Assembly (NCBI GenBank): GCA_002394635.1
Contig: DGUK01000002.1
Coordinates: 1 to 15,543 of the forward strand
Direction: 5' to 3'
Source of the DNA: Faecalitalea sp. UBA4312
Lineage (GTDB): Bacteria; Bacillota_I; Bacilli_A; Erysipelotrichales; Erysipelotrichaceae
Length of the DNA stretch: 15,543 nt
The notes beneath the pieces were generated by a model that made no database searches, was not told the DNA's origin, and worked only from the letters and a program-made list of their open reading frames with translations. Below are positions 7,103 to 14,404 of this stretch, in pieces (the first letter of the stretch is position 1; each line of letters starts with the position of its first letter). A program made the translations under genes and the position numbers.

Positions 7103-7282
7103 ATGGCTGTAAAGATTGATGTTGATACTTGCATCGGTTGTGGTGCTTGTGTTGGAGGATGCCCTGTTGGAGCACTTTCCATGAATGATGATGGACAATC
7201 TGTTTGTGATGGAGATACTTGTATTGATTGCGGTTCTTGCATCGGTACTTGCCCAGTTGGAGCAATTAGTTCAGAATTTTAA
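7103..7282 (+). CDS. Clostridial-type 2[4Fe-4S] ferredoxin
   Basis: A 59-residue cytosolic electron carrier. Two identical cluster-binding arrays are visible: C10, C13, C16 and C20-P in CIGCGACVGGCP, and C40, C43, C46 and C50-P in CIDCGSCIGTCP. Each supplies ligands for one [4Fe-4S] cluster with the fourth cysteine shared across. The two halves (PVGAL.., PVGAI..) show the internal duplication typical of the family. An additional C35 lies between the arrays. AAAGGAGG gives a strong ribosome site, and the gene has its own extended -10 promoter and its own terminator, which suggests high independent expression. It lies 61 bases before miaB, a radical SAM enzyme gene that needs an electron donor. 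Confidence 0.96.
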   Translation: MAVKIDVDTCIGCGACVGGCPVGALSMNDDGQSVCDGDTCIDCGSCIGTCPVGAISSEF

Positions 7283-7296
7283 TTAAAAGAAGTTAG

Positions 7297-7327
7297 GAGT
7301 CAGGCTGCAAAGTTTGGCTCTTTCTTT
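7297..7327 (+). terminator. Terminator between the ferredoxin gene and miaB
   Basis: GAGTCAGGC (7297-7305) pairs with GTTTGGCTC (7312-7320), nine pairs with three G-U, loop TGCAAA, followed by TTTCTTT (7321-7327). It ends 16 bases before the miaB ATG. Confidence 0.65.
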
Positions 7328-7343
7328 ATATATGGAGGTATTT

Positions 7344-8777
7344 ATGAAAATTAGACCAGACTGGATCCTGCCGGATCTAAAAGAAGCACAAAAACGTACA
7401 AGAAAACCGATTGAACGAATCGATACATTTCAAATTCAGGAAAATGCACGGTTTATCGGACAAGGAAAAACATATTATATTTCTACATATGGCTGTCAGG
7501 CCAATGAGCGAGATTCTGAGACGTTAGCCGGGATTATGGATGCCATGGGCTTTGTTTATAATGAAGATGTGGAAACAGCCGATGTGATTTTGATCAATAC
7601 ATGTGCAGTACGTCAGAATGCTGAAGAGAAAGTTTTAGGAGAATTAGGCAATTTTAAGCGGCTCTACAGAGAAAACAAGGATCTGGTTATCGGTGTTTGC
7701 GGATGTATGGCACAGGAAGAAGATCTTGTTGATACGATCCTTCATAAATATCCTCAGGTACGTTTACTTTTTGGAACGCATAATCTGCAGGAACTGCCGT
7801 CGATGTTATACAGTGTTATTTTTGATCATAAACGCATGATCAAGGTATACTCCAAGGAAGGAGAGGTATATGAAAACCTTCCAGTCCATCGTTTCGGAAC
7901 TCATAAGGCATGGGTCAACATTATGTATGGCTGTGATAAATTCTGTACTTACTGTATTGTCCCATATACTAGAGGAAAACAACGTTCGAGGACGATGGAG
8001 CAGATTCTTTCAGAGGTTCGACAATTGAAAGAGGATGGCTATAAAGAAGTCTCTTTATTGGGACAAAATGTGAATGCGTATGGAAAAGATATAGATAACG
8101 GGGGCGATTTTGCCGATTTATTGGAAGAAGTTGCCAAAATCGGTATTCCACGAGTACGTTTTATGACCAGTCATCCTTGGGATTTCTCCGATCGGATGAT
8201 TGATGTCATTGCCAAATATGACAACATCATGCCATATATTCATTTGCCTTTACAATCAGGTGATGATGAGATATTGAAGCGGATGGGACGTCGATATACC
8301 AGTGAAGAGTATAAGGCATTGTTTGATGCAATCAAGAAGAGAATTCCAAATGTATCTGTCACTACAGATATCATAGTTGGATTCCCGGGAGAAACGGAAG
8401 AGCAGTTCCAACATACTTTGGATATGGTGAACTATTGTCAGTATGACAATGCGTTTACATTTATCTTTTCTGCACGTGCTGGAACGCCAGCTGCCCGGAT
8501 GAGCGATGAGGTTACACGGGAGGAAAAGACAAAGCGGTTGATGAAGCTCAACGAGACGTGGAATCAATATGCGCTTGAAAAGAACAAGGCATACGAGGGC
8601 CGTGTTGTTTCTGTTCTGGTAGATGGAAAAAGCAAGAAAAACGAACATGTATATTCGGGATATACGGATACGAACAAGCTGGTTAATTTTACTGGAAAGA
8701 ACATTCAGCCGGGGACATTTGTGGATGTGCTCATTGAAACAGGAAAAACCTTTTCCTTAGATGGGAAAGCATTGTGA
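7344..8777 (+). CDS. miaB: tRNA-2-methylthio-N6-(dimethylallyl)adenosine synthase MiaB
   Basis: MiaB is a radical SAM methylthiotransferase acting on i6A37 of tRNAs that read UNN codons. The 477-residue protein has an N-terminal extension as in Bacillus homologues. It then has the UPF0004 domain with cluster cysteines C51 (STYGCQAN), C87 (INTCAVR) and C121 (GVCGCMAQ), the radical SAM triad C197, C201 and C204 in CDKFCTYCIVPYTRG, and a C-terminal TRAM domain from about residue 415. The ATG at 7344 follows GGAGGT (7334-7339); the frame is open upstream through the ferredoxin terminator. There is no good promoter between that terminator and the ATG, so expression probably depends on readthrough. 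The stop is TGA. Confidence 0.97.
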   Translation: MKIRPDWILPDLKEAQKRTRKPIERIDTFQIQENARFIGQGKTYYISTYGCQANERDSETLAGIMDAMGFVYNEDVETADVILINTCAVRQNAEEKVLGELGNFKRLYRENKDLVIGVCGCMAQEEDLVDTILHKYPQVRLLFGTHNLQELPSMLYSVIFDHKRMIKVYSKEGEVYENLPVHRFGTHKAWVNIMYGCDKFCTYCIVPYTRGKQRSRTMEQILSEVRQLKEDGYKEVSLLGQNVNAYGKDIDNGGDFADLLEEVAKIGIPRVRFMTSHPWDFSDRMIDVIAKYDNIMPYIHLPLQSGDDEILKRMGRRYTSEEYKALFDAIKKRIPNVSVTTDIIVGFPGETEEQFQHTLDMVNYCQYDNAFTFIFSARAGTPAARMSDEVTREEKTKRLMKLNETWNQYALEKNKAYEGRVVSVLVDGKSKKNEHVYSGYTDTNKLVNFTGKNIQPGTFVDVLIETGKTFSLDGKAL

Positions 8778-8783
8778 TATAAT
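8778..8783 (+). promoter_or_regulatory. Possible -10 element ahead of the RNase J-like gene
   Basis: A perfect TATAAT (8778-8783) begins at the base after the miaB stop, 33 bases before the next ATG. The -35 region (about 8755-8760, CCTTAG) does not match consensus, so this may be a weak internal promoter in a miaB-rnj operon. Confidence 0.35.
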
Positions 8784-8815
8784 ATTAATAATATAAATCC
8801 ATGAAAGGAGACTCC

Positions 8816-10486
8816 ATGAATAAGCATTCTGAAAAAATTCGTTTTTTCGCTTTGGGTGGCCAGGACGAAGACGGGAAGAATATGATGTGTCTGGAAATCG
8901 ATGACCGGATCTTTGTGATTGAGGCTGGATTAAAATACCCGGATCAAAGAGAATCTTTGGGAATCGAATTTATCGTACAAGACTTTTCTTATTTGGTAGC
9001 GAATAAAGATCGAATTGAGGGGATCTTTATTACTCACGGACATGATGATGTAATGGGAGCTTTACCCTATTTATTAGAAAGTGCATCGGCGAATGTATAT
9101 GCATCCCCGATGGTATCTAAGATCCTGCATAAACAATTGCGTTCCATGAAGATTACCGGAAGCAGGATCTATACTGTAAAACGTCATGATACGAAAAAAA
9201 TAGGAAAACATAAGGTCATTTTCTTTCCGATTACACATAATTTTCCTTCGACGTATGGTCTGGCTATCTCCACTTCCTACGGATATATCGTTTACTCCGG
9301 TGAATTCATTATGGACTATGATGACCTGACGGATGATTACCGAGGTGATATCCGAACATTGACTACGTTGGGAATGGAAGGGGTATTTTTGCTTCTGCAG
9401 GAAAGCAAAGGGGCTGAACGCAGCGGGCATACATCGCCAAATCACCGAATTGCACCGGCATTCTCTAAAGTTCTGGAAAGAAATGAGAACAAGCGTATCT
9501 TTGTCAGCGTATACTCGCAGAGTGTGTATCGTTTACAGGAGATTTTAAATACATGTATTAAATATAACCGACGCATGTTTATCTATAACAAGGATCTGCA
9601 GGAAATGCTGGAATATCTGAAGGCAGTCGGATATGAGGTGCCTTCTAAATACATCGTAACGGAAAGAGAATTTAATAATTCCATGAAGGATATTGTGGTA
9701 ATCATCAGTTCACAGGGACCAGTATTGTTTAATATGATCCACAATATCGCCAATAATGAAGATAATCTGATTTCAATGGATGACCAGGATGTGATCTGTA
9801 TGGCCAGTCGTGTCATTGCTGGCACCGGAAAAGATTTTGCGGCCATGGAAAACGATATTTATAAATTGAATGCAGAACTGATTGTGTTGGGGGATCAGGT
9901 TATCAATATGCATCCTTCTGTAGAAGACCTGAAAATGATGTTGTTCATCCTGCGTCCGAAGTACTATATTCCGGTCAAAGGGCAGTATCGTCAGTTATAT
10001 ATGAATGCCGAACTGGCCATGAATATGGGGTATAGTCCAAGCAACATTCTTATTTTGGATAATGGTCAGGTTGCACAGTTCGAAAATGGCCGGCTGGTAT
10101 CATGTCGTATGGAATTTGATTTAAAAGATGTTCTAGTAGACGGAAAGAAAAACTGGGACATGGCTGGTGTTGTCTTAAAGGACAGAGAAACGTTATCCAC
10201 GGATGGTGTGATCATTCTGGCTATCGGTATTGATGCAAAAACCAAGAAGATCATTAATGGACCGGATATTCAAACACGCGGGCTGATCTATTTAAAAGAT
10301 GCTGAATACATCACAAAAGATGTGGCAAAGATTATGGAAGAAACCATAGAAAATGATGTATCAAATAAGAAGTATGATAATATGGAAACCCGGCAAGCGA
10401 TCCGTGATAAAGTATCGAGATACTTACTGCGTCAGACGGCAAAACGCCCGATGATCCTTCCGGTCATAATGGAAATTAACACGTAG
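8816..10486 (+). CDS. RNase J-family protein with degenerate metal site (RnjB/J2-like paralogue)
   Basis: RNase J enzymes are beta-CASP metallo-beta-lactamase exo/endoribonucleases. This 556-residue protein aligns along the whole family, from FALGGQDEDGKN (11-22) through THGHDDVMGALPYLL (73-87), THNFPSTYG (140-148) and the beta-CASP region to RPMILPVIMEI at the end. Several zinc-binding or catalytic positions of B. subtilis J1 (recalled from memory) are changed. The motif HGHxDH reads HGHDDV (V79 for His), the TGD motif reads SGE (E163 for Asp), the HTSGHG region is replaced by NMHPS (364-368), and the PIHGEYR zinc ligand is K388 (PVKGQYR). J2 paralogues also lose the motif His, but this one goes further. 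It is probably a structural partner of a separate active RNase J. The ATG at 8816 follows AAAGGAG; an ATG at 8801 precedes that site. Confidence 0.88.
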   Translation: MNKHSEKIRFFALGGQDEDGKNMMCLEIDDRIFVIEAGLKYPDQRESLGIEFIVQDFSYLVANKDRIEGIFITHGHDDVMGALPYLLESASANVYASPMVSKILHKQLRSMKITGSRIYTVKRHDTKKIGKHKVIFFPITHNFPSTYGLAISTSYGYIVYSGEFIMDYDDLTDDYRGDIRTLTTLGMEGVFLLLQESKGAERSGHTSPNHRIAPAFSKVLERNENKRIFVSVYSQSVYRLQEILNTCIKYNRRMFIYNKDLQEMLEYLKAVGYEVPSKYIVTEREFNNSMKDIVVIISSQGPVLFNMIHNIANNEDNLISMDDQDVICMASRVIAGTGKDFAAMENDIYKLNAELIVLGDQVINMHPSVEDLKMMLFILRPKYYIPVKGQYRQLYMNAELAMNMGYSPSNILILDNGQVAQFENGRLVSCRMEFDLKDVLVDGKKNWDMAGVVLKDRETLSTDGVIILAIGIDAKTKKIINGPDIQTRGLIYLKDAEYITKDVAKIMEETIENDVSNKKYDNMETRQAIRDKVSRYLLRQTAKRPMILPVIMEINT

Positions 10487-10503
10487 TTTAAGGAGATGAG
10501 TCT

Positions 10504-12798
10504 ATGGCAGCTGCCAAGAAAAAGACAACCAAAAAGAAAACACAAAAAAAATCGGCTCCTAAAAAGACACAATCGAGGTTATTTCGAGTGTGTCTTCTAC
10601 TTTGTATAGCCGTATTGTGTATTATAGCGCTATTGCATCTCGGTCCGGTGGGTTCGATCCTGTTCCAGTTTTTTAACTGGTTGTTCGGATCCTTTGGATT
10701 TGTGATGATTTTACTGATCATGGGGTTTTGTTTGTATTCGATTCCTTACCGGAAAGAACCCTTTTTGGTCACACGTCATTACGTGGGAATGGCGTTATTG
10801 GGATCCGCCTGGATGTTACTGGTGGCAGTCCGTGGTTTTCAAGCGGACAGCTACTGGTCTATGTTGGAAACGACCTTTGGACAGTTTATTGCAATCATCG
10901 GCGGGCAGTATGTAAGTACAGGGGTGATCGGCTCTCTGTTACTTGGCATCATCGGTACATTGTTCAGTCAGGGAGGCTGTTATCTTTTTGTCGTCTTGTT
11001 TATCATGTTAGGGGTCCTTCTGATTGATTATCCGCAGATTCGCGACTTTGTGGTGGATTTTACCAATCGGGAAGATGAGCCATTGGAACAGAAACCAAAG
11101 AAAGAGAAAAAGAAAGAAAAAAGGAAGGAAAAGAAGAAGGATACCTCTTCCTACCAGATCATTGATGCCAACGACCTCGACCAGTTGATCATCGATTCAA
11201 ATCCAAGTTTGTTTATGGAAGCCGATGACAAACAAAAGAAGGATGTCATTGTGCCTGAACCGGTGGATTCCAACAAAAAAAAGGAAAAGAAAAAGATCGA
11301 GCAGAAACAGGAAGAAGTACTGGAGGCATCGAATACGGTCTATGATGTACCGATTGATGAATATAAGAATTATACCTTGCCGAAGATGAATGTTTTGGAT
11401 CCTCTGACTCGTACATCACGATCTAATAAAAACAGTTCTTCTGCCAAGGAACAAGGAAGAAAACTGATTGAAGTACTCGATACGTTTGGGATTGCAGCGG
11501 AGCTGGTTCAGATCCATATTGGTCCCAGTGTCACAAAATTTGAAATTCGTCCTCAGATCGGAGTGCGTGTGAGTCGAATCAGCGGCCTGCAAGATGATAT
11601 AATGATGGCAATTGAGGCAACCGACATACGGATCGAAGCGCCCATTCCGGGAAAGAATGCGGTCGGTATCGAAGTACCGAATGTAGAAAAGACAACGGTA
11701 CAAATGCGGGAGCTTATGCAGTCCATTCCGGTATCGGATGCTGGAAAGAAGCTTTTGTTCTGTCTTGGAAAGAATCTTCTGGGTGAGCCTATTTATGGTC
11801 AGCTTGACCGTATGCCGCATTTATTGATTGCCGGTGCCACTGGTTCAGGAAAATCGGTTTGTGTTAACTCAATCATCTGCTCTATTTTGATGCGTACGCG
11901 TCCGGATGAAGTGAAGCTGATCTTGATCGATCCGAAAAAGGTCGAATTCACTCCATATAATGATGTACCACATTTACTCGCTCCGGTCGTTACAGATAGT
12001 GAACTTGCCAACAATGCGTTGAAGGTCGCTGTAAAAATGATGGATGACCGTTATGCGATGTTCAGTGAATGGGGCGTTCGTAATATCAATGGCTACAACA
12101 AACTGATCAAGCAGCACCCTGAGCAAAATCTTCCGCCTATGCCACGCATTGTCATCATCATTGATGAGCTGGCGGATCTGATGCTGGTTGCTGCTAAAGA
12201 AGTGGAATCTAGTATTCAACGGATCACACAGTTAGCAAGAGCGGCCGGTATTTATCTGATTGTTGCTACACAAAGACCAAGTGTTGATGTGATTACCGGT
12301 GTGATCAAAGCCAATATTCCTAGCCGTATTGCCTTTGCGGTGTCATCGGCTGTCGATAGTCGAACCATCCTGGATCAACAGGGAGCTGAACGACTGTTAG
12401 GATATGGGGATATGCTGTATCTGCCGAACGGTGAAACCAGTCCGCAACGAATACAAGGTGTATTCATTCAGGATGATGAAGTTGTGCGTATAGCCGAAGC
12501 TGTAAAAGCACAGGGCAAACCACATTATGATGACACGTTTATTCAGCTAAGGGAGATTGCCAGCCAGGGTGGTGAAGTGAAGAACGAATCCATGGATCCG
12601 ATCTATGAAGATGTAAAACATTTTGTTATCAATAAGCAGAAGGCGAGTACATCGTTACTGCAAAGACAGTTTTCCATCGGATATGGACGGGCAGCTCGTT
12701 TAATTGATGTACTGGAGATGCAGGGCATCATTGGACCGGCTAACGGCAGTAAGCCAAGAGAGGTTTATATTAAAAACACATACGAAGAAGAGATGTAA
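10504..12798 (+). CDS. ftsK: DNA translocase FtsK/SpoIIIE
   Basis: FtsK pumps chromosomal DNA through the closing septum and is anchored at the division site. The 764-residue protein has a Lys-rich N-terminus (4-24) and about five hydrophobic segments (27-46, 60-79, 92-109, 139-155, 157-175). A highly charged linker follows, with a Lys/Glu-rich run at 197-213, then the alpha domain (~325-415). The RecA-like motor has Walker A GATGSGKS (444-451) and Walker B IVIIIDELADLM (D554-E555), and the C-terminal gamma winged helix (~695-760) ends in SKPREVYI. The motifs are intact. The linker is short, as in Bacillus rather than E. coli. AAGGAGATGAG lies upstream of the ATG. It starts 17 bases after the RNase J-like stop and continues into ridA after 19 bases, so the three look co-transcribed. 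Confidence 0.96.
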   Translation: MAAAKKKTTKKKTQKKSAPKKTQSRLFRVCLLLCIAVLCIIALLHLGPVGSILFQFFNWLFGSFGFVMILLIMGFCLYSIPYRKEPFLVTRHYVGMALLGSAWMLLVAVRGFQADSYWSMLETTFGQFIAIIGGQYVSTGVIGSLLLGIIGTLFSQGGCYLFVVLFIMLGVLLIDYPQIRDFVVDFTNREDEPLEQKPKKEKKKEKRKEKKKDTSSYQIIDANDLDQLIIDSNPSLFMEADDKQKKDVIVPEPVDSNKKKEKKKIEQKQEEVLEASNTVYDVPIDEYKNYTLPKMNVLDPLTRTSRSNKNSSSAKEQGRKLIEVLDTFGIAAELVQIHIGPSVTKFEIRPQIGVRVSRISGLQDDIMMAIEATDIRIEAPIPGKNAVGIEVPNVEKTTVQMRELMQSIPVSDAGKKLLFCLGKNLLGEPIYGQLDRMPHLLIAGATGSGKSVCVNSIICSILMRTRPDEVKLILIDPKKVEFTPYNDVPHLLAPVVTDSELANNALKVAVKMMDDRYAMFSEWGVRNINGYNKLIKQHPEQNLPPMPRIVIIIDELADLMLVAAKEVESSIQRITQLARAAGIYLIVATQRPSVDVITGVIKANIPSRIAFAVSSAVDSRTILDQQGAERLLGYGDMLYLPNGETSPQRIQGVFIQDDEVVRIAEAVKAQGKPHYDDTFIQLREIASQGGEVKNESMDPIYEDVKHFVINKQKASTSLLQRQFSIGYGRAARLIDVLEMQGIIGPANGSKPREVYIKNTYEEEM

Positions 12799-12817
12799 GA
12801 AAGGGATTGATTAGATT

Positions 12818-13234
12818 ATGAATGTATTTATGAACGCAAAACAAATTAAAGATGGATGTATATCGGAGGCGGTCAGCCTTGGAGACTTTGTATATGTCAG
12901 TGCGCAGACCGGACAGGGATCGTCCATTGAAGAACAGGCAATCAGCGCTTGTCATCGGGTATTCACAGTATTGGAAGATTTTGGGCTTTCCAGTCGTCAT
13001 GTGGTAAAAACAACAGTATTTTTAAAGGATATTCATAATCGGGATGCGTTCCTATCTATGTATAAAACCATGTTTGAAGCACCTTATCCAGCCTGTTCCA
13101 TCGTAGCTGTTTCCGATTTGGAAAATGAAGCTATGGTAGAAATTGAAGCTTTCGCAATCAATACGCTACGTTATGAGAAGGAAATGAAAAATTCCGGCTG
13201 TTCTCATGATTGTGACAGCTGTTCCGGCTGCTAA
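12818..13234 (+). CDS. RidA/YjgF-family protein lacking the catalytic arginine, with a Cys-rich tail
   Basis: Canonical RidA hydrolyses reactive enamine/imine intermediates from pyridoxal-phosphate enzymes. This 138-residue protein has the fold signatures GDFVYVSAQTG (22-32), VVKTTVFLKDIHN (62-74), MYKTMFEAPYPACSIVAV (81-98) and VEIEAFAI (107-114). In E. coli RidA the PARS motif holds the essential Arg105; here the equivalent is C93 (PACS). The N-terminal Tyr17-type motif is also absent, while the EIE glutamate (E108) remains. After the domain ends (~115) a 20-residue tail carries C128, H130, C132, C135 and C138. The role is unknown; it may be a Rid subfamily outlier or metal-binding. A weak ribosome site (AAGGG) lies 12 bases upstream. 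The stop overlaps that of the convergent comK-like gene. Confidence 0.82.
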   Translation: MNVFMNAKQIKDGCISEAVSLGDFVYVSAQTGQGSSIEEQAISACHRVFTVLEDFGLSSRHVVKTTVFLKDIHNRDAFLSMYKTMFEAPYPACSIVAVSDLENEAMVEIEAFAINTLRYEKEMKNSGCSHDCDSCSGC

Positions 13235-13632
13235 AGCATTTGCTGGTATTGCCGGATTGACTGCAGTATATTACGAATGCGGTCAGGATTCTGACATTCA
13301 ATATGTGTATGGTCTTTAAAGAAGATCGTACACTTTTTTTTCTGGTACTGCACAGTTTGGATCTTTGCGTAGTTGACCCAGATACAATGGGGATCGCGGG
13401 ATGAGGAAGTAGGAAAGTAAATCAGCTGTTCATTGATAAAAACAGGGGTGAATTTTTTCTGCTTCATCTTGTACTGGTATGCTTTGCGTCGGCCGCTGAC
13501 CGTCGATCCGTTTTCTAAACATAGAGCATCGAGATACTTTGTGACATTTGGCCATTTTTCATAGACGGCCTGCTGCTCGGCGACTTTGCAAACGGTACTG
13601 GTCGGATAATGATAATATATATAGTTTTCCAT
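13231..13632 (-). CDS. comK: ComK-like competence transcription factor (short form)
   Basis: ComK is the DNA-binding master activator of natural competence in Bacillus. This 133-residue protein resembles its central part. NGSTVSGRRKAYQYKM (41-56) parallels the GSSYAGRKAGTYEV block, and FPTSSSRDPHCIWVNY (73-88) parallels FPTLSSTRPQCGWISH of B. subtilis ComK (recalled from memory), followed by beta-strand-rich KIQTVQYQKKKCTIFF. It is about 60 residues shorter than B. subtilis ComK, lacking the C-terminal part. The ATG at 13632 has GGAGGT six bases upstream, but that site lies inside a terminator-type hairpin (13639-13668). Its coding end overlaps the ridA-like stop by four bases. Low-level or conditional expression is likely. 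Whether the host is transformable cannot be judged here. Confidence 0.75.
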   Translation of the reverse strand: MENYIYYHYPTSTVCKVAEQQAVYEKWPNVTKYLDALCLENGSTVSGRRKAYQYKMKQKKFTPVFINEQLIYFPTSSSRDPHCIWVNYAKIQTVQYQKKKCTIFFKDHTHIECQNPDRIRNILQSIRQYQQML

Positions 13633-13668
13633 AAAAAAACCTCCATCTGTATCGTAGCAGATGAAGGT
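13633..13668 (-). terminator. plsY terminator that contains the comK-like ribosome site
   Basis: On the minus strand ACCTTCATCTG (13668-13658) pairs with CAGATGGAGGT (13649-13639), 11 continuous pairs with one G-U, loop CTACGATA, then seven Ts (13639-13633) ending exactly at the comK ATG. The GGAGGT ribosome site (13644-13639) is fully paired in the hairpin. Confidence 0.8.
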
Positions 13669-13680
13669 GAAAAAAGCGTG

Positions 13681-13686
13681 ATTATA
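13681..13686 (-). promoter_or_regulatory. Possible -10 for the comK-like gene overlapping the plsY stop
   Basis: TATAAT on the minus strand (13686-13681) overlaps the plsY TAA (13684-13682). A start near 13674 would make the hairpin almost the entire leader. The -35 (TACTGA at 13709-13704, spacing 17) is poor, so an activator might be needed. Confidence 0.35.
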
Positions 13687-14299
13687 ACCAACTTATCTTA
13701 TTTTCAGTACCTGTTTTGATCTTTTGTATGTTTCCATTATGGCGGTATGTGACAAGAACGCTCATAAAACAGCTTGCGATTATAATAAAGATATGTTGCA
13801 CATCAAATACCGGCGTTGTTCCTATAATAAATAAGCTTGATGTAATCACAGATGTGATACTGGCAAGAGACACAAACTTAAATAAATACAAGATGATAAA
13901 GAACATAGCTAGCGGAACAAAGAAGTAGGCCGGGTTATGGAAAATAAACAACCAGGTTGCCAACAGGAATCCAAATGTACTGGCAACGGCCTTGCCCCCT
14001 TTGAATTTGGCAAAAACCGGAAAACAATGTCCGATGCAACAACATACTCCGGTCCATATTGCGGTAGACGGGTCAACCAGACTGGCTATGCCCATAGCCA
14101 AAAGAACTTTGAATCCATCAAGGAAGATGACCAATGCGCCAACCTTCTTACCTAAAACGCGTCCGGCGTTGGTACCACCTAGATTTCCGGATCCATATTG
14201 ACGTACGTCGGTTTTAAAGAATAGCTTTCCAATAACCAGCGCAAAAGGAATGGAACCTAATATATAACCCAATACAAGACATAATATTGTTTTTACCAT
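13682..14299 (-). CDS. plsY: Acyl-phosphate:glycerol-3-phosphate acyltransferase PlsY
   Basis: PlsY is the integral membrane enzyme that transfers acyl groups from acyl-phosphate to glycerol-3-phosphate, the first step of phospholipid synthesis in Gram-positives. The 205-residue protein has the family motifs GSGNLGGTNAGR (36-47), GHCFPVFAKFKGGKAVA (90-106) and a C-terminal basic segment YRHNGNIQKIKTG (~185-197). About six or seven hydrophobic stretches include 3-25, 52-75, 80-97, 105-128, 128-160 and 160-183. GAGGTGA lies upstream of the ATG at 14299. The arrangement divergent to parE is common in Firmicutes. Transcription should end at the hairpin just after its stop. Confidence 0.96.
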   Translation of the reverse strand: MVKTILCLVLGYILGSIPFALVIGKLFFKTDVRQYGSGNLGGTNAGRVLGKKVGALVIFLDGFKVLLAMGIASLVDPSTAIWTGVCCCIGHCFPVFAKFKGGKAVASTFGFLLATWLFIFHNPAYFFVPLAMFFIILYLFKFVSLASITSVITSSLFIIGTTPVFDVQHIFIIIASCFMSVLVTYRHNGNIQKIKTGTENKISWL

Positions 14300-14331
14300 A
14301 GTTAATCACCTCAACCTTATTTTATCATCTT

Positions 14332-14359
14332 TTTATAGGTATAGGAAATATTTGAACAA
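14332..14359 (-). promoter_or_regulatory. Putative plsY promoter
   Basis: TTGTTC (14359-14354), a 16-base spacer and TATAAA (14337-14332) on the minus strand. Its -35 overlaps that of the parE promoter by four bases. Confidence 0.5.
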
Positions 14360-14380
14360 TTTGAAAAAGTCGAATATAAT
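14352..14380 (+). promoter_or_regulatory. Predicted parE promoter
   Basis: TTGAAC (14352-14357), 17 bases, TATAAT (14375-14380); start expected near 14387. Confidence 0.75.
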
Positions 14381-14404
14381 GGGTAAGTTAGAAAGGATGA
14401 TTGA

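Noticed and set aside
11094..11142. A purine-rich, repeat-like AAG/AAA tract
   Set aside because: It encodes the Lys/Glu-rich linker of FtsK; low complexity follows from the protein rather than from a DNA repeat element.
13716..14201. Plus-strand frames of about 70 codons opposite plsY
   Set aside because: They are antisense shadows of plsY with no recognisable motifs or ribosome sites.
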